Shown in pieces: positions 41,182-50,149 of a DNA stretch of 64,000 nucleotides. The stretch is taken from assembly GCA_951828585.1 (NCBI GenBank), contig OX639991.1, positions 3,132,576-3,196,575 on the forward strand, in the 5' to 3' direction. A program made the translations under genes and the position numbers. Each line of letters begins with the position of its first letter. Within the stretch, counting starts at the first letter, position 1. The notes under the pieces are model-generated. The model did not search any database and was not told the DNA's origin. It saw only the letters and a program-made list of their open reading frames with translations. The stretch comes from Longimicrobiales bacterium (GTDB lineage: Bacteria; Gemmatimonadota; Gemmatimonadetes; Longimicrobiales; Gaopeijiaceae).

Positions 41182-42333
41182 ATGAACAAAGCGAGGCGAA
41201 GAATGCGATATCGGCGATTGCTTCCGGCGGTGCTGGTCATGAGTGTGGGAGGGTGCGAGGTGACGGTGTCGGTGGACGGCTACCCACCCGATCCACCCGA
41301 AAACCTGGAGGGGGCCTACTACGACCGCGGCGTGGACCTGTACTGGGAAATGGGGTCCGGGTGGGACGGCGAAGCCTTCCGCGTCTACGGGAGGCGGACC
41401 ACCGATACCGACTATTTCTTCATCGCGGAGGTGACCAGTTGCGCCGAAGGGGAATGCGTCTACCGCGACATCAACGTGAGCCCCGACCGCACTTACGAGT
41501 ACTACGTGGCCGCCGCGGATCCGGATACGGGTGAGGAGAGCGCCAGCGACTATTCCGTCGAGGTCTTCGTGCCGTTCCCTGTTCCTCCGCCGGTCCCGGA
41601 TGGCGTCGAAGCTGTTGCGCTGGACAACGCCGTGTACCTCCGGTGGAGTGAGAACTCGGCCTCGGATGAAGAGTTCGTCGCATGGCGTGTCTACTACTCC
41701 GGCGACGACGGCGACCAGTACCTCGGCGACACCGATTCACCGGGATACATCGATCTGCTTGCCGAAAACGGGAGTACGGCTACCTACTATGTGACCTCCC
41801 TCGACTACCACGGCCACGAGAGCGACGCGAGCGAGTTCGTCGAGACCACGCCGCGGCCCGACTACACGAGCGAGATCATGTACCCCTATCAGTCGGTTCC
41901 GGAGTCCTCCGGTTTTCGCTTTCAGGAGACGGACGCCGTTGAAGCCGTGATGGACGGAGACGATCCCGACCGTCACTTCAGCATCGAGGTCGACTCCGAC
42001 GGACTGTGGTTCGTCCCCGGCCCGGGAGCCTACATCCATCCCACCCGCCGGGCCACCTCGGCACTGAAGTGCGGACCCGGAGCGGATCCGGACTGCACGT
42101 CCTGGGAGCAGGCGCCGACGTCGGGGTACGGCTCCTCGGACGTTCGCCTGGAGGGCGGCTACACCCATATGTTCCATGTTCCCGGCGACGACGGAAAGAT
42201 GCGGTACGGCTCGGTACGGGCCTCCCACTCCGGTGGCTGCCAGGAGGGCTATATCATCATCTTCGACTGGGCCTATCAGACACAGGCGGGCAATCCCCAG
42301 CTGTCGCTCGCGGGCGGATCGGAGGGCCTGTAG
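41182..42333 (+). CDS. Fibronectin type III-like surface lipoprotein
   Basis: A 383-aa lipoprotein (lipobox VGGC, C25). Two Fn3-like repeats follow (about residues 35-130, with PPDPPENLEGAYYDRGVDLY; and 135-230, with PPPVPDGVEAVALDNAVYLR). Both have the Tyr-rich final strand (YYVAAADPDTG; YYVTSLDYHGHESDASEF). The C-terminal ~150 residues form an extra beta domain with a Cys pair (LKCGPGADPDCTSW). Likely anchored in the outer membrane or exposed outside. Function unknown. No operon partner is obvious; ftcD begins 33 bp later. Confidence 0.75.
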   Translation: MNKARRRMRYRRLLPAVLVMSVGGCEVTVSVDGYPPDPPENLEGAYYDRGVDLYWEMGSGWDGEAFRVYGRRTTDTDYFFIAEVTSCAEGECVYRDINVSPDRTYEYYVAAADPDTGEESASDYSVEVFVPFPVPPPVPDGVEAVALDNAVYLRWSENSASDEEFVAWRVYYSGDDGDQYLGDTDSPGYIDLLAENGSTATYYVTSLDYHGHESDASEFVETTPRPDYTSEIMYPYQSVPESSGFRFQETDAVEAVMDGDDPDRHFSIEVDSDGLWFVPGPGAYIHPTRRATSALKCGPGADPDCTSWEQAPTSGYGSSDVRLEGGYTHMFHVPGDDGKMRYGSVRASHSGGCQEGYIIIFDWAYQTQAGNPQLSLAGGSEGL

Positions 42334-42365
42334 AGGCACCTGCGAGGGGCGGCACGGCGCCGCTG

Positions 42366-43289
42366 GTGGCAGCCGTTCCGAATTTCAGCGAGGGCCGGGA
42401 TCCGGGATTCGTGGCCGTGGTTGCCGAGGCGTTTGCCCGGACTGGATGCGATGTGCTGCACACCACCCGTGATCCGGATCACAACCGATGCGTGGTTACC
42501 GTCATCGGCGGCCCCGACGAGGTGGAAGACGGGGCGGTGGCGGGGGCGGGGATCGCCGTGGAGCGGATCGACATGCGCGGACACCGGGGCGTGCATCCGC
42601 GCGTGGGCGCCCTGGACGTGCTTCCGTTCGTCCCACTGCGGGGAATGGAGATGTCTGGGGCGGTGGCGCTGGCTCGGCGCGCGGCCGCCCGGATCGGCCG
42701 CCTGGGGATTCCCGTCTACTACTACAGTCGTGCCTCCGAGCCCGTCGGCCGGACCCTGGCCTCCATCCGGCGGGGTGGCTTCGAGGCGCTTGTGCCGGGG
42801 GCCGGGGCTGGCCGCGCCCGGGCCGATGTCCCGGGACGTGCCGGCGACGGGACACCTGTGCACCACTTCGCGCACCCCACGGCCGGGGCGGCGTGTGTTG
42901 GGGCGAGGGAGGTGCTTCTGGCGTGGAACGTGGACGTCGAGGGCGTGTCTCTTGTGGACGCCAGGAGGATTGCGGCAGGTATCCGTGCATCGGGCGGGGG
43001 ATTCCGGGGACTGCGGGCCATGGCGGTCTTCCTTCCCGAGCAGGGCCGTACACAGGTGTCCATGAGCCTTGAGACGCCGGAGACGACGGACCCGATGGAG
43101 GTGTTCGAAGCGATCGAGAAGGATGTGACAACCCGGGGTGGACGCGTGGTTGGCACCGAGGTGATCGGACTGGCGCCCGACGCGGTCACGGACTCGGTGG
43201 CGAGGGCCATGGGAATACGGGACTGGTCGCGCGACCGGATCCTGAGTCGCCGGGTCGACGTGCGGGTGACGGCCGGCAGCGCGCGGTAG
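42366..43289 (+). CDS. Glutamate formimidoyltransferase (FTCD N-terminal type)
   Basis: A 307-aa enzyme of histidine degradation and one-carbon metabolism. It transfers the formimino group from N-formimino-L-glutamate to tetrahydrofolate. Start GTG 42366 gives the family N-terminus AAVPNFSEGRDPGFVAVVAE. Further landmarks: DPDHNRCVVTVIGGP, DMRGHRGVHPRVGALDVLPF, VYYYSRAS, VGAREVLLAWNVDV and LRAMAVFLPEQGRTQVSMSL. The cyclodeaminase domain of the bifunctional animal enzyme is absent, as in many bacteria. No hut genes lie nearby. Confidence 0.9.
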   Translation: MAAVPNFSEGRDPGFVAVVAEAFARTGCDVLHTTRDPDHNRCVVTVIGGPDEVEDGAVAGAGIAVERIDMRGHRGVHPRVGALDVLPFVPLRGMEMSGAVALARRAAARIGRLGIPVYYYSRASEPVGRTLASIRRGGFEALVPGAGAGRARADVPGRAGDGTPVHHFAHPTAGAACVGAREVLLAWNVDVEGVSLVDARRIAAGIRASGGGFRGLRAMAVFLPEQGRTQVSMSLETPETTDPMEVFEAIEKDVTTRGGRVVGTEVIGLAPDAVTDSVARAMGIRDWSRDRILSRRVDVRVTAGSAR

Positions 43290-43402
43290 GGAGGAATCCC
43301 CCGCCAGTGGGGGCCGTGCCGACGGCCGTCTCCGGCCCGAATGTGGCCTTTCCGCCTCCAAATGCTAACTTTCCTCTGGCGACCATCCCCCCAACCCCGC
43401 AC

Positions 43403-44407
43403 ATGACGAAGACAACCACGGCTCCCCGGCCAGCCATCCATGGGCTTCCCGGGATACAGGCGCCGGTAAGAGACCGGCTCGAACTCGTGCTGGAGGAACT
43501 GCGCGGGATCGCGGTGTCGGACTTCTCGATGATCGAGGAGGTCAATACGTACCTCCTCAACGTCCCCGGCAAGCTCTTCCGGCCCACCCTCCTGCTCCTG
43601 GCCAGCGACGTAGGCGACGAGTCCTCCGAAGAGGCGGTGACCCTAGCCGCCTTGGTGGAGCTGGTCCACATCGCGACACTCGTCCACGACGACGCAGTGG
43701 ATCACTCGGTGCTGCGGCGCGGGATGCCGACGGTTAACTCGATCTGGACGCACCAGATCGCCATTATCATGGGCGACTATCTGTACAGCCGCGCCGTAAC
43801 CGAGCTGGCGAGGCTCGGTGATCTGGACGCCATGGGCGTGCTGGCCTCGGCCGCCAACACGATGAGCGTGGGCGAGATGCGACAGCTCCTCTCCTACGAT
43901 GACATCTCGTTCTCCGAATCCGAGTACTACCGCCTCATCGCGGCCAAGACCGCGTCGCTCATTTCGGCGGCCTGCGAAATGGGGGCGCTGGCCGGCGTTG
44001 CCGCTAACCGCGTCGCCTTCCGGCGGTTCGGGCACTTTCTTGGCATGGCCTTCCAGATCGCCGACGACATGCTCGACTATGCGGGCAGCCAGGACGTTAC
44101 CGGAAAGCCGGCCGGGCTGGACCTGCGCGAGAGGAAGGTCACGCTGCCTCTGGTGGGGGCGCTCCGGGAGATGTCCCCCTTCGAGGTCGACCAGGTTCGA
44201 CACCTCTTCACGCTCGTCGAGCCGGGCGACGACGAGGTCCGGGGCGCAATCGAGCTGGTCCGTCGAAACGGCGGACTCGAATACGCGAGAACGAAGGCCA
44301 TGGAATACGCGGATTCGGCGCAGGCGGAGATTGCCCGCCTGACGCCCGGCCCGGCGCTGGACGCCCTCTCCGAGTCCGTCGTCTACGTGGTCGACCGATC
44401 CAGGTAG
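43403..44407 (+). CDS. Trans-polyprenyl diphosphate synthase
   Basis: A 334-aa isoprenoid chain elongase that condenses isopentenyl-PP onto an allylic primer. First aspartate-rich motif LVHDDAVDHSVLRRGMPTVN (DDxxD), second QIADDMLDYAG (DDxxD), GKLFRPTLLLLASD near the N-terminus. Length and the ordinary residues before DDxxD suggest a long-chain product such as an octaprenyl-type quinone side chain, but product length cannot be fixed. ATG 43403 is chosen, as upstream residues are Pro-rich and unlike the family. A TAACTTTC motif at 43366 may be the -10 element. Confidence 0.9.
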   Translation: MTKTTTAPRPAIHGLPGIQAPVRDRLELVLEELRGIAVSDFSMIEEVNTYLLNVPGKLFRPTLLLLASDVGDESSEEAVTLAALVELVHIATLVHDDAVDHSVLRRGMPTVNSIWTHQIAIIMGDYLYSRAVTELARLGDLDAMGVLASAANTMSVGEMRQLLSYDDISFSESEYYRLIAAKTASLISAACEMGALAGVAANRVAFRRFGHFLGMAFQIADDMLDYAGSQDVTGKPAGLDLRERKVTLPLVGALREMSPFEVDQVRHLFTLVEPGDDEVRGAIELVRRNGGLEYARTKAMEYADSAQAEIARLTPGPALDALSESVVYVVDRSR

Positions 44408-44413
44408 GACGTC

Positions 44414-44686
44414 ATGGAATCGAATTACCGGCGAAACATCACGCGAGGGCTGTGGACCCTGGTGTGCGGATTGTTTCTGGGGGGCCTTCTCACCCTACTG
44501 GCGGAGATGCTCCCGGGGAGCGCGGCGCGTTCCTTCCTGACCGCCTCCGTCAGGGCATCGTTCGGTCCTTTCTCCGTCGATCTGGTCGCCGTGGCATTCA
44601 CGGTGGGGCCGGTGTCCTTCGTGCTGAACGTGCTCACGCTGGTCGGAATCGCCGTCGTGGCGTTCGTGGTCCGGTCCTGGCTGTAG
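44414..44686 (+). CDS. DUF4321-like small membrane protein
   Basis: A 90-aa protein with two hydrophobic segments (TLVCGLFLGGLLTLLAEMLP and VLTLVGIAVVAFVVRSWL) separated by a short beta-like piece (FGPFSVDLVAVAFTVGPVSF). This matches the pattern of DUF4321 proteins, which are often near tatA or division genes. It starts 7 bp after the polyprenyl synthase stop. Function unknown. Confidence 0.7.
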   Translation: MESNYRRNITRGLWTLVCGLFLGGLLTLLAEMLPGSAARSFLTASVRASFGPFSVDLVAVAFTVGPVSFVLNVLTLVGIAVVAFVVRSWL

Positions 44687-44755
44687 CCGCGCCGGCTACC
44701 TGTCGGCGCGGATGCTATCCCGCCGGCCCCGTCCGCCCCGCGGCTTCCCGTTTCG

Positions 44756-44784
44756 TTGGCGGGAGGTCCGGAAACGGTTAGGTT
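44756..44784 (+). promoter_or_regulatory. Candidate sigma70-type promoter for tatA
   Basis: TTGGCG (44756-44761) and TAGGTT (44779-44784) are separated by 17 bp, about 77 bp before the tatA ATG. A strong Shine-Dalgarno (AAAAGGAGG, 44842-44850) follows. The remainder of the 44687-44861 gap holds no gene. Confidence 0.4.
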
Positions 44785-44861
44785 GTTGATCCAGCCGGTC
44801 GCGGGCGGTTTCGAAGAGCGTTTCTCCGGAACCTCCCGGTCAAAAGGAGGTTGCGGATATC

Positions 44862-45116
44862 ATGCCTTTCAATCTCGGTATCTTGGAGATGGTCGTCATC
44901 TTCCTCGTCGTGTTGCTCCTCTTCGGGGCCAAGCGGCTCCCCGAGATCGGGACTTCGCTGGGGAAGGGAATCCGGGAATTCAAGTCTTCCGTTCGGGAGA
45001 TCGAGTCTTCGGTCCGGAAGGAAGCCGAGTTGCAGCCGCCCCGGGACAACGCATCGGCGGCTCAGACCTCCGAGGCGGGCGAAAAGGGTACGCCTCGCCG
45101 ACTTACCCAGGGCTGA
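44862..45116 (+). CDS. tatA: Sec-independent translocase subunit TatA
   Basis: An 84-aa protein with the standard order: short N-terminus and membrane helix (MPFNLGILEMVVIFLVVLLL), FG hinge (LFGAKRLPEIGTSLGKG), amphipathic helix (IREFKSSVREIESSVRKE) and a variable polar tail. TatA oligomerises around TatC (encoded at 36956) to pass folded proteins such as twin-arginine substrates. Its own promoter candidate lies upstream; a 22-nt C tract follows 6 bp downstream. Confidence 0.95.
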   Translation: MPFNLGILEMVVIFLVVLLLFGAKRLPEIGTSLGKGIREFKSSVREIESSVRKEAELQPPRDNASAAQTSEAGEKGTPRRLTQG

Positions 45117-45122
45117 TCCGGA

Positions 45123-45144
45123 CCCCCCCCCCCCCCCCCCCCCC
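45123..45144 (+). repeat. Homopolymer tract of 22 C residues
   Basis: An uninterrupted run of 22 cytosines between the convergent tatA and ppiD-like genes. Such tracts are unstable in replication and also error-prone in sequencing, so the exact length is uncertain. Confidence 0.85.
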
Positions 45145-45187
45145 ACGGGCCGAAAGAGCCTGCAACCGGGTAGCCGGGTAGTCCTGT

Positions 45188-45202
45188 CGGGCCGGTGGCC
45201 CG
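45188..45202. terminator. Possible bidirectional terminator hairpin
   Basis: CGGGCC-GGT-GGCCCG forms a 6-bp GC stem between convergent genes (tatA to the left, the isomerase gene ending at 45209). No T run follows on either strand, so it is a weak call. Confidence 0.3.
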
Positions 45203-45208
45203 GCCGGC

Positions 45209-47047
45209 TCAGAAGATCCCGGGCAACTGAATCTGGTTGGCGTCGTCGGGTGGGTTGAGCACCTCGTCTCGCCGGTCGACGATCTCGGCGTCCGCCCGCA
45301 ACGCGTCGATCCACTCCACGAGCCGCTGTTGACGGATCGCGCTCAACAACTGCACACGCTGAATGTCGATCTGGCTCACCCAGTCCAGGCTGTCGGCGGC
45401 CTCCGAGCCGGTGCGTTCGATGACGAACACGTTCTGGTTTGCCTGAACCGCGTCCGAGACCTCGCCGATCTGCAGCCCGAATGCGGTTCCCACGGCCGCG
45501 TTGTACTGTCCCAGACCCGACACGAATTCGGTCCGGGTGAAGGGACCCGCGTCGCGCACCTCGAGCCCCAGTTCCCGCGCGACCGCGGCAAAGGGGCGGC
45601 CGCCATGGACCTGTCCGGCCAGATCCCGCGCCTCGTCCATGGCCAACTCGACCTTCTTCAGCGTGCCGATCTCGGCCCGGATGGCGATCTCCGCCTCCTC
45701 CGCGGTGAGGTAGTGCGACTCGTCGACCGAGACCAGCTCCAGGGCGTAGAACGCCACCTGGTTCTCGAAAACCGGACTCACCTCGCCGAGCAACGTCTCG
45801 GGGTCGAAGGCCCACTCGCCGCCGTCCGCAACGTCCCCGGCCCTCGGCACCAACGTGAAGTTCTCCAGGAATTCGACGGTGTCGGGCTCGAGTCCCAGCT
45901 GGATGGCCGCCTCGGTGAGAGCCATGGATTCGCCCAGCTCCTCCAGGGAGTCGGCCGCGGTGTAGAGTTCGATCTCGGAGTCTTCGGAGCGCTCGAAAGG
46001 CAGCAGGATGTGACGTGCCTGGGCCGAATCGCGGCCCCAGCGCTGCATGACCTCGACCAGGTGAACGCCATAGCTGGTCCGCACCGGCTCGGCGACCCGG
46101 TTGAGGCGCGCCGCGAACACCACGGAATCGAAGGCGGCCACCATCCGGTCCTTTGCGAATACCCCCAGGTCTCCACCTTCGCCCGCGGTCGTCTCGTCCG
46201 ACGACTCGGCCCGCGCCAACTCGGCGAAATCCGCTCCGTCGAGGATATCCTGCCGGAGCTCTTCGGCCCTTGCCAGCACGGACGCGGTGTCGGCCGCGGT
46301 CGGGGTCTTGGTGATGGCCACCGCGATGACGCGCGCTGTGGCGGGGACGAAGTAGTCCTCCCGGTTCTCATCGTAGTAGTCGCGAACCTCGTCCTCCGTG
46401 ACCTCGAACTGGTCGTCGGATACCCGCACCAGCGGCTCGAAGGCGACGAATCGCACGCTGGCGCTCTCGTTCTGGATCCTGTACGTGTTCCAGAGGTCGT
46501 TCTCGGAGATGTAGAGACCCGATCCCACCTGGCGGAGCAGCTTGGCGCGCGGGATGAGCCGCCGGTAGTAGTCCTCGAGCCCTCGCAGTTGTTCGCTGCT
46601 GAACGACGAGAGGAGCTGCTGGTACTTGGTGAGGTCGAACTGGCCGTCCGTCTGCAGTTCGGGATCGCTCATCAACTCCGGCGGCGGACTGAAGCGCGCC
46701 GCGCTCAAAAGCTCCTCGTCGGTGACGACGATCCCGCGCCGATCCAACTCCTGCTGGATGAGGATGTTGTCGACCATTTCGTTCCAGGCCAGGTCCTCCA
46801 ACTCCGAGTTCTGGGCTCCGGTGACCGGTTCCTCCTGGCTTGCCGCCGCCTGATTGTAGAGGTTCTGGTAGGCGTTGAAGTAGTCCTCGTACTGGACCGG
46901 CGTGCCGTTGACCCGCCCGATCTCGCCGTAGGATCCCGTCGATTGCCCCGTAATGTCCATCCCCCACTCGAAGAACATGAGCCCCCCGAAGGCGATCGCC
47001 ACGAGGATCATGATCCACTTCGTGCTCTTGCGCAGTTGCTGCATCAT
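45209..47047 (-). CDS. PpiD/SurA-type periplasmic peptidyl-prolyl isomerase
   Basis: A 612-aa membrane-anchored foldase. Layout: N-terminal cytoplasmic stub and one helix (WIMILVAIAFGGLMFFEWGM), a SurA_N-like chaperone domain (IGRVNGTPVQYEDYFNAYQN; DNILIQQELDRRGIVVTDEE), a parvulin domain (ADFAELARAESSDETTAGEG; GDLGVFAKDRMVAAFDSVVF; VRTSYGVHLVEVMQRW), and a second chaperone half. This is the PpiD architecture. It should help outer-membrane proteins leave the Sec channel. A Shine-Dalgarno (ggaggat) precedes the start. It is transcribed toward tatA and divergently from aroQ across a 160-bp gap. Confidence 0.9.
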   Translation of the reverse strand: MMQQLRKSTKWIMILVAIAFGGLMFFEWGMDITGQSTGSYGEIGRVNGTPVQYEDYFNAYQNLYNQAAASQEEPVTGAQNSELEDLAWNEMVDNILIQQELDRRGIVVTDEELLSAARFSPPPELMSDPELQTDGQFDLTKYQQLLSSFSSEQLRGLEDYYRRLIPRAKLLRQVGSGLYISENDLWNTYRIQNESASVRFVAFEPLVRVSDDQFEVTEDEVRDYYDENREDYFVPATARVIAVAITKTPTAADTASVLARAEELRQDILDGADFAELARAESSDETTAGEGGDLGVFAKDRMVAAFDSVVFAARLNRVAEPVRTSYGVHLVEVMQRWGRDSAQARHILLPFERSEDSEIELYTAADSLEELGESMALTEAAIQLGLEPDTVEFLENFTLVPRAGDVADGGEWAFDPETLLGEVSPVFENQVAFYALELVSVDESHYLTAEEAEIAIRAEIGTLKKVELAMDEARDLAGQVHGGRPFAAVARELGLEVRDAGPFTRTEFVSGLGQYNAAVGTAFGLQIGEVSDAVQANQNVFVIERTGSEAADSLDWVSQIDIQRVQLLSAIRQQRLVEWIDALRADAEIVDRRDEVLNPPDDANQIQLPGIF

Positions 47048-47207
47048 CGCTGGTGTATCCTCCTTGTCACGGAAGCTAACAGCCCGCTAACCTACCGCGA
47101 ACCGCGGTTTCACGGAACAGGGGAGCGTTTGCGGGCGGTACGACGCCGGCTCCCCGGGGATCCGCGAACCGCAGGCAGCCGAATCATCTCTCCGGAAAGG
47201 ACCGATC

Positions 47208-47660
47208 GTGAGGATCGCCGTTGTCCACGGCCCCAATCTCAATCTGTTGGGTGTGCGCGAGCCCGACGTCTATGGTACGGCGACGCTGGACGACGTGAAC
47301 CGGGCGCTGGAGAGCCTCGCCTCCGAACTCGGCGTCGAGGTGGAGTGCTTTCAATCGAACTGCGAGGGCGCGATCCTCGACTTCCTGGCCGATGTGCGCG
47401 ACCGTGCCGGGGGCGTGCTGATCAATCCGGCCGGGCTGGGCCACACCTCGGTGGCGCTCCTCGACGGACTGCTGGCGATTGCCCGGCCCTTCGTGGAAGT
47501 GCACCTGAGCAACCCGGCGGCCCGGGAATCGTTCCGCCGCCGCTCGCTTCTCACACCGGCCGCGGTGGGGGTAGTCGCCGGTTTCGGGGTTGACAGCTAT
47601 CTTTCGGGGCTTCGTTGCCTGCACAACCATCTGTGCCGGCTCCGGGCACCGGGATCGTAG
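47208..47660 (+). CDS. aroQ: Type II 3-dehydroquinate dehydratase
   Basis: A 150-aa enzyme of the shikimate pathway. Landmarks: IAVVHGPNLNLLGVREPDVY with the catalytic Tyr of the lid loop, FQSNCEGAILDFL (the usual His of SNHEG is Cys here), INPAGLGHTSVALLDGLLA, and VEVHLSNPAARESFRRRS containing the catalytic His. GTG start at 47208. It reads toward efp and sits 72 bp before it. Confidence 0.94.
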   Translation: MRIAVVHGPNLNLLGVREPDVYGTATLDDVNRALESLASELGVEVECFQSNCEGAILDFLADVRDRAGGVLINPAGLGHTSVALLDGLLAIARPFVEVHLSNPAARESFRRRSLLTPAAVGVVAGFGVDSYLSGLRCLHNHLCRLRAPGS

Positions 47661-47732
47661 GCCCGCCTTCGGCTTCGCGCCGGGGTCGCCCCGGGCCGGC
47701 CACCGTTCCAAGAGGAGATCGATCACAAGCCG

Positions 47733-48299
47733 ATGGCGAGCACCGCTGACTTCCGCAACGGCATGGTCCTGGAGATCGACGGGGCGCTCTGGACCATTAC
47801 CTACTTCCAGCACGTCAAGCCCGGCAAGGGCGGCGCATTCGTGCGCACCAAGCTCAAGAACGTCCTTTCGGGCGCAGTTGTGGATCGCACCTACCGCGCC
47901 GGCGAACGGGTGACGAGCGTAAGGCTGGAGCGACGTCCCGTCGACTATTCTTACACCGATGGCGACTTGTTCTACTTCATGGACCAGGAGACGTACGACC
48001 TGATCCCCATAAGCGCCGACATGCTCGGCAAGGGCCAGCTGAAGTACCTAAAAGAGAACATGGAGTGCGAAGGCCTGGTCCACGACGGCAACGTGATCAG
48101 CGTGGAACTGCCGGCGTTCGTCGAGCTGGAAGTCACCGAGACGGACCCCGGCTTCAAGGGTGACACCGCCCAGGGCGCGACCAAACCGGCCGCGATGGAG
48201 ACCGGCGCGGTCGTGCAGGTGCCCCTCTTCATCGAGACTGGCGACGTGCTGAAGATCGACCGGCGCGAAGACAAATACCTGACCCGGGTAAGCGGATGA
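47733..48299 (+). CDS. efp: Translation elongation factor P
   Basis: A 188-aa protein with three beta-barrels. It relieves ribosome stalling at polyproline, relevant here because several window proteins are Pro-rich. The tip loop KPGKGGAFVRTKL keeps the Lys that is modified (or used unmodified) in bacteria. Other landmarks: SYTDGDLFYFMDQETYDLIP and PAFVELEVTETDPGFKGDTA, then VQVPLFIETGDVLKIDRRED. The stop overlaps the accB ATG. Confidence 0.97.
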   Translation: MASTADFRNGMVLEIDGALWTITYFQHVKPGKGGAFVRTKLKNVLSGAVVDRTYRAGERVTSVRLERRPVDYSYTDGDLFYFMDQETYDLIPISADMLGKGQLKYLKENMECEGLVHDGNVISVELPAFVELEVTETDPGFKGDTAQGATKPAAMETGAVVQVPLFIETGDVLKIDRREDKYLTRVSG

Positions 48300-48775
48300 T
48301 CGACATCGAGTTTGTGGAGTCCCTGATCCGGATGCTGGACGAGTCCTCCCTCGACAACTTGGAGATCAGGCGGGGCGGCACGCGCATCCGGCTGTCCAAG
48401 TCCGCGGGTGGAAACGCGGTCGCCGCCGCGTCGCCGTCGAACAACGCCGCGGCCGATGCCGGACCGGCCATGCCGGCGGCGCCGGCGGCGGATGAATCGG
48501 CACCGTCTCCGTTGGCCGAACCCGCTTCCGCGAACCTGGTGGAGATCATTTCGCCCATGGTGGGGACCTTCTACCGGGCACCCTCGCCCGAAGCGGCTCC
48601 GTATATTGAAGTGGGGAGCACGGTGGCGGCCGGCGACGTGCTCTGCGTCATCGAGGCCATGAAGCTCATGAACGAGCTGGAATGCGAAACCTCCGGCCGG
48701 ATCGTCGAGATCTGCGTCGACAACGCGGAGCCGGTCGACTTCGGACAGGTCCTCTTCCGGGTCGACCCGGCGTAA
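48296..48775 (+). CDS. accB: Biotin carboxyl carrier protein of acetyl-CoA carboxylase
   Basis: A 159-aa protein. An N-terminal helix (VESLIRMLDESSLDNLEIRR), a ~40-residue Ala/Pro linker, then the biotinyl domain ending CVIEAMKLMNELEC with the biotin-accepting Lys at about residue 123. It carries CO2 from AccC to the carboxyltransferase in fatty-acid synthesis. The efp-accB-accC order is widespread. ATGA overlap with efp. Confidence 0.96.
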   Translation: MIDIEFVESLIRMLDESSLDNLEIRRGGTRIRLSKSAGGNAVAAASPSNNAAADAGPAMPAAPAADESAPSPLAEPASANLVEIISPMVGTFYRAPSPEAAPYIEVGSTVAAGDVLCVIEAMKLMNELECETSGRIVEICVDNAEPVDFGQVLFRVDPA

Positions 48776-48796
48776 GTCTGCCGTCTTACCAGACCT

Positions 48797-50149
48797 GTGT
48801 TCTCCAAACTCCTGATCGCGAACCGGGGCGAGATCGCCCTGCGGATCGTGCGCGCCTGCCGGGAACTGGACGTCGCCACGGTGGCCGTGTATTCGGAGGC
48901 CGACCAGGAGTCGTTGCACGTCCGTTTCGCCGACGAGGCCGTGTGCATCGGGCCGGCGCAGGCGGCGGACTCCTACCTGAAGGTCTCGCGTATCGTGGCC
49001 GCCGCCGAAATCACGGGGGCGGAGGCCGTGCATCCCGGGTACGGGTTCCTGGCCGAGAACGCCGAGTTCGCGGAGATCTGCGACCGCTCGGATCTGGTTT
49101 TCGTGGGGCCGACCCCGGACCAGATCCGCGCCATGGGTGACAAGGCGGTGGCGCGGAAGACGATGCACGCGGCCGGGGTGCCGGTGGTGCCCGGTTCGGA
49201 CGGGATCGTGGACGACGAGGAGGAGGCGCTGGAGCGGGCCCGCGAGATCGGGTTCCCGATCATGATCAAGGCGGCTGCGGGAGGTGGGGGGAAGGGGATG
49301 CGCATCGCGGCCGAGGAGGGATCGTTCCGGCGGCACTTCACGGCGGCCCGCACAGAGGCGGGGGCGGCCTTCGGAGAGGCGGGCGTGTACCTGGAGCGGT
49401 GTCTTATCCGGCCCCGCCACATCGAGTTCCAGGTCTTCGGCGACCAGCATGGCCGGGTGGTTCAAGTGGGTGAACGGGACTGCTCGATCCAGCGCCGCCA
49501 CCAGAAGCTCGTCGAGGAGGCGCCATCGCCCGGGCTTTCCCCGGAGCTTCGCGAAGAGATGGGCGAGGCGGCGGTCGCGGCGGCCCGGGCGATCGACTAT
49601 GTCGGCTCCGGGACGGTGGAGTTCCTGCTCGACGCATCGGGCGAGTTCTACTTCATAGAGATGAACACGCGCATCCAGGTCGAGCACACGGTCACCGAGG
49701 TGGTCACCGGTCTGGACCTCGTGAAGGAGCAGATCCGGGTCGCGGCGGGCGAACCGCTGTCGTTTCCGCCGGGCCCGCACGCACCGCGCGGCCACGCCAT
49801 CGAGTTTCGCATCAACGCCGAGGACCCGTCGCGCGGGTTCGCCCCGGCCCCGGGCACCATCACCACCTTCCACCAGCCCGGCGGCCCGGGTGTGCGCGTC
49901 GACACGCATGTCTACTCGGGGTACCGGGTTCCGCCTTATTACGATTCGCTGATCGCCAAGCTGATCGTGTGGGGCAATACGCGGGCGGAGGCGGTGGTGC
50001 GGGGCCGCGAGGCGCTGGAGTCCTTCGTCGTCGAAGGCATCCCGACCACGATCGGCTATCTGTCGCGGATCACGCGCGACGACCACTTCCGGGCCGGCAC
50101 CGTCGACACCGGGTTCGTGGAACGCTTCGCCGGCAACCCGGAGCCTTGA
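48797..50149 (+). CDS. accC: Biotin carboxylase
   Basis: A 450-aa ATP-grasp enzyme that carboxylates biotin on AccB. Landmarks: KLLIANRGEIALRIVRACRE, AVHPGYGFLAENAEFAEI, Gly-rich ATP loop KAAAGGGGKGMRI, HIEFQVFGDQHG, ERDCSIQRRHQKLVEEAPSP, YFIEMNTRIQVEHTVTE. Start GTG 48797, 21 bp after accB. The stop is embedded in the TTG start of the comB-like gene. Confidence 0.97.
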   Translation: MFSKLLIANRGEIALRIVRACRELDVATVAVYSEADQESLHVRFADEAVCIGPAQAADSYLKVSRIVAAAEITGAEAVHPGYGFLAENAEFAEICDRSDLVFVGPTPDQIRAMGDKAVARKTMHAAGVPVVPGSDGIVDDEEEALERAREIGFPIMIKAAAGGGGKGMRIAAEEGSFRRHFTAARTEAGAAFGEAGVYLERCLIRPRHIEFQVFGDQHGRVVQVGERDCSIQRRHQKLVEEAPSPGLSPELREEMGEAAVAAARAIDYVGSGTVEFLLDASGEFYFIEMNTRIQVEHTVTEVVTGLDLVKEQIRVAAGEPLSFPPGPHAPRGHAIEFRINAEDPSRGFAPAPGTITTFHQPGGPGVRVDTHVYSGYRVPPYYDSLIAKLIVWGNTRAEAVVRGREALESFVVEGIPTTIGYLSRITRDDHFRAGTVDTGFVERFAGNPEP

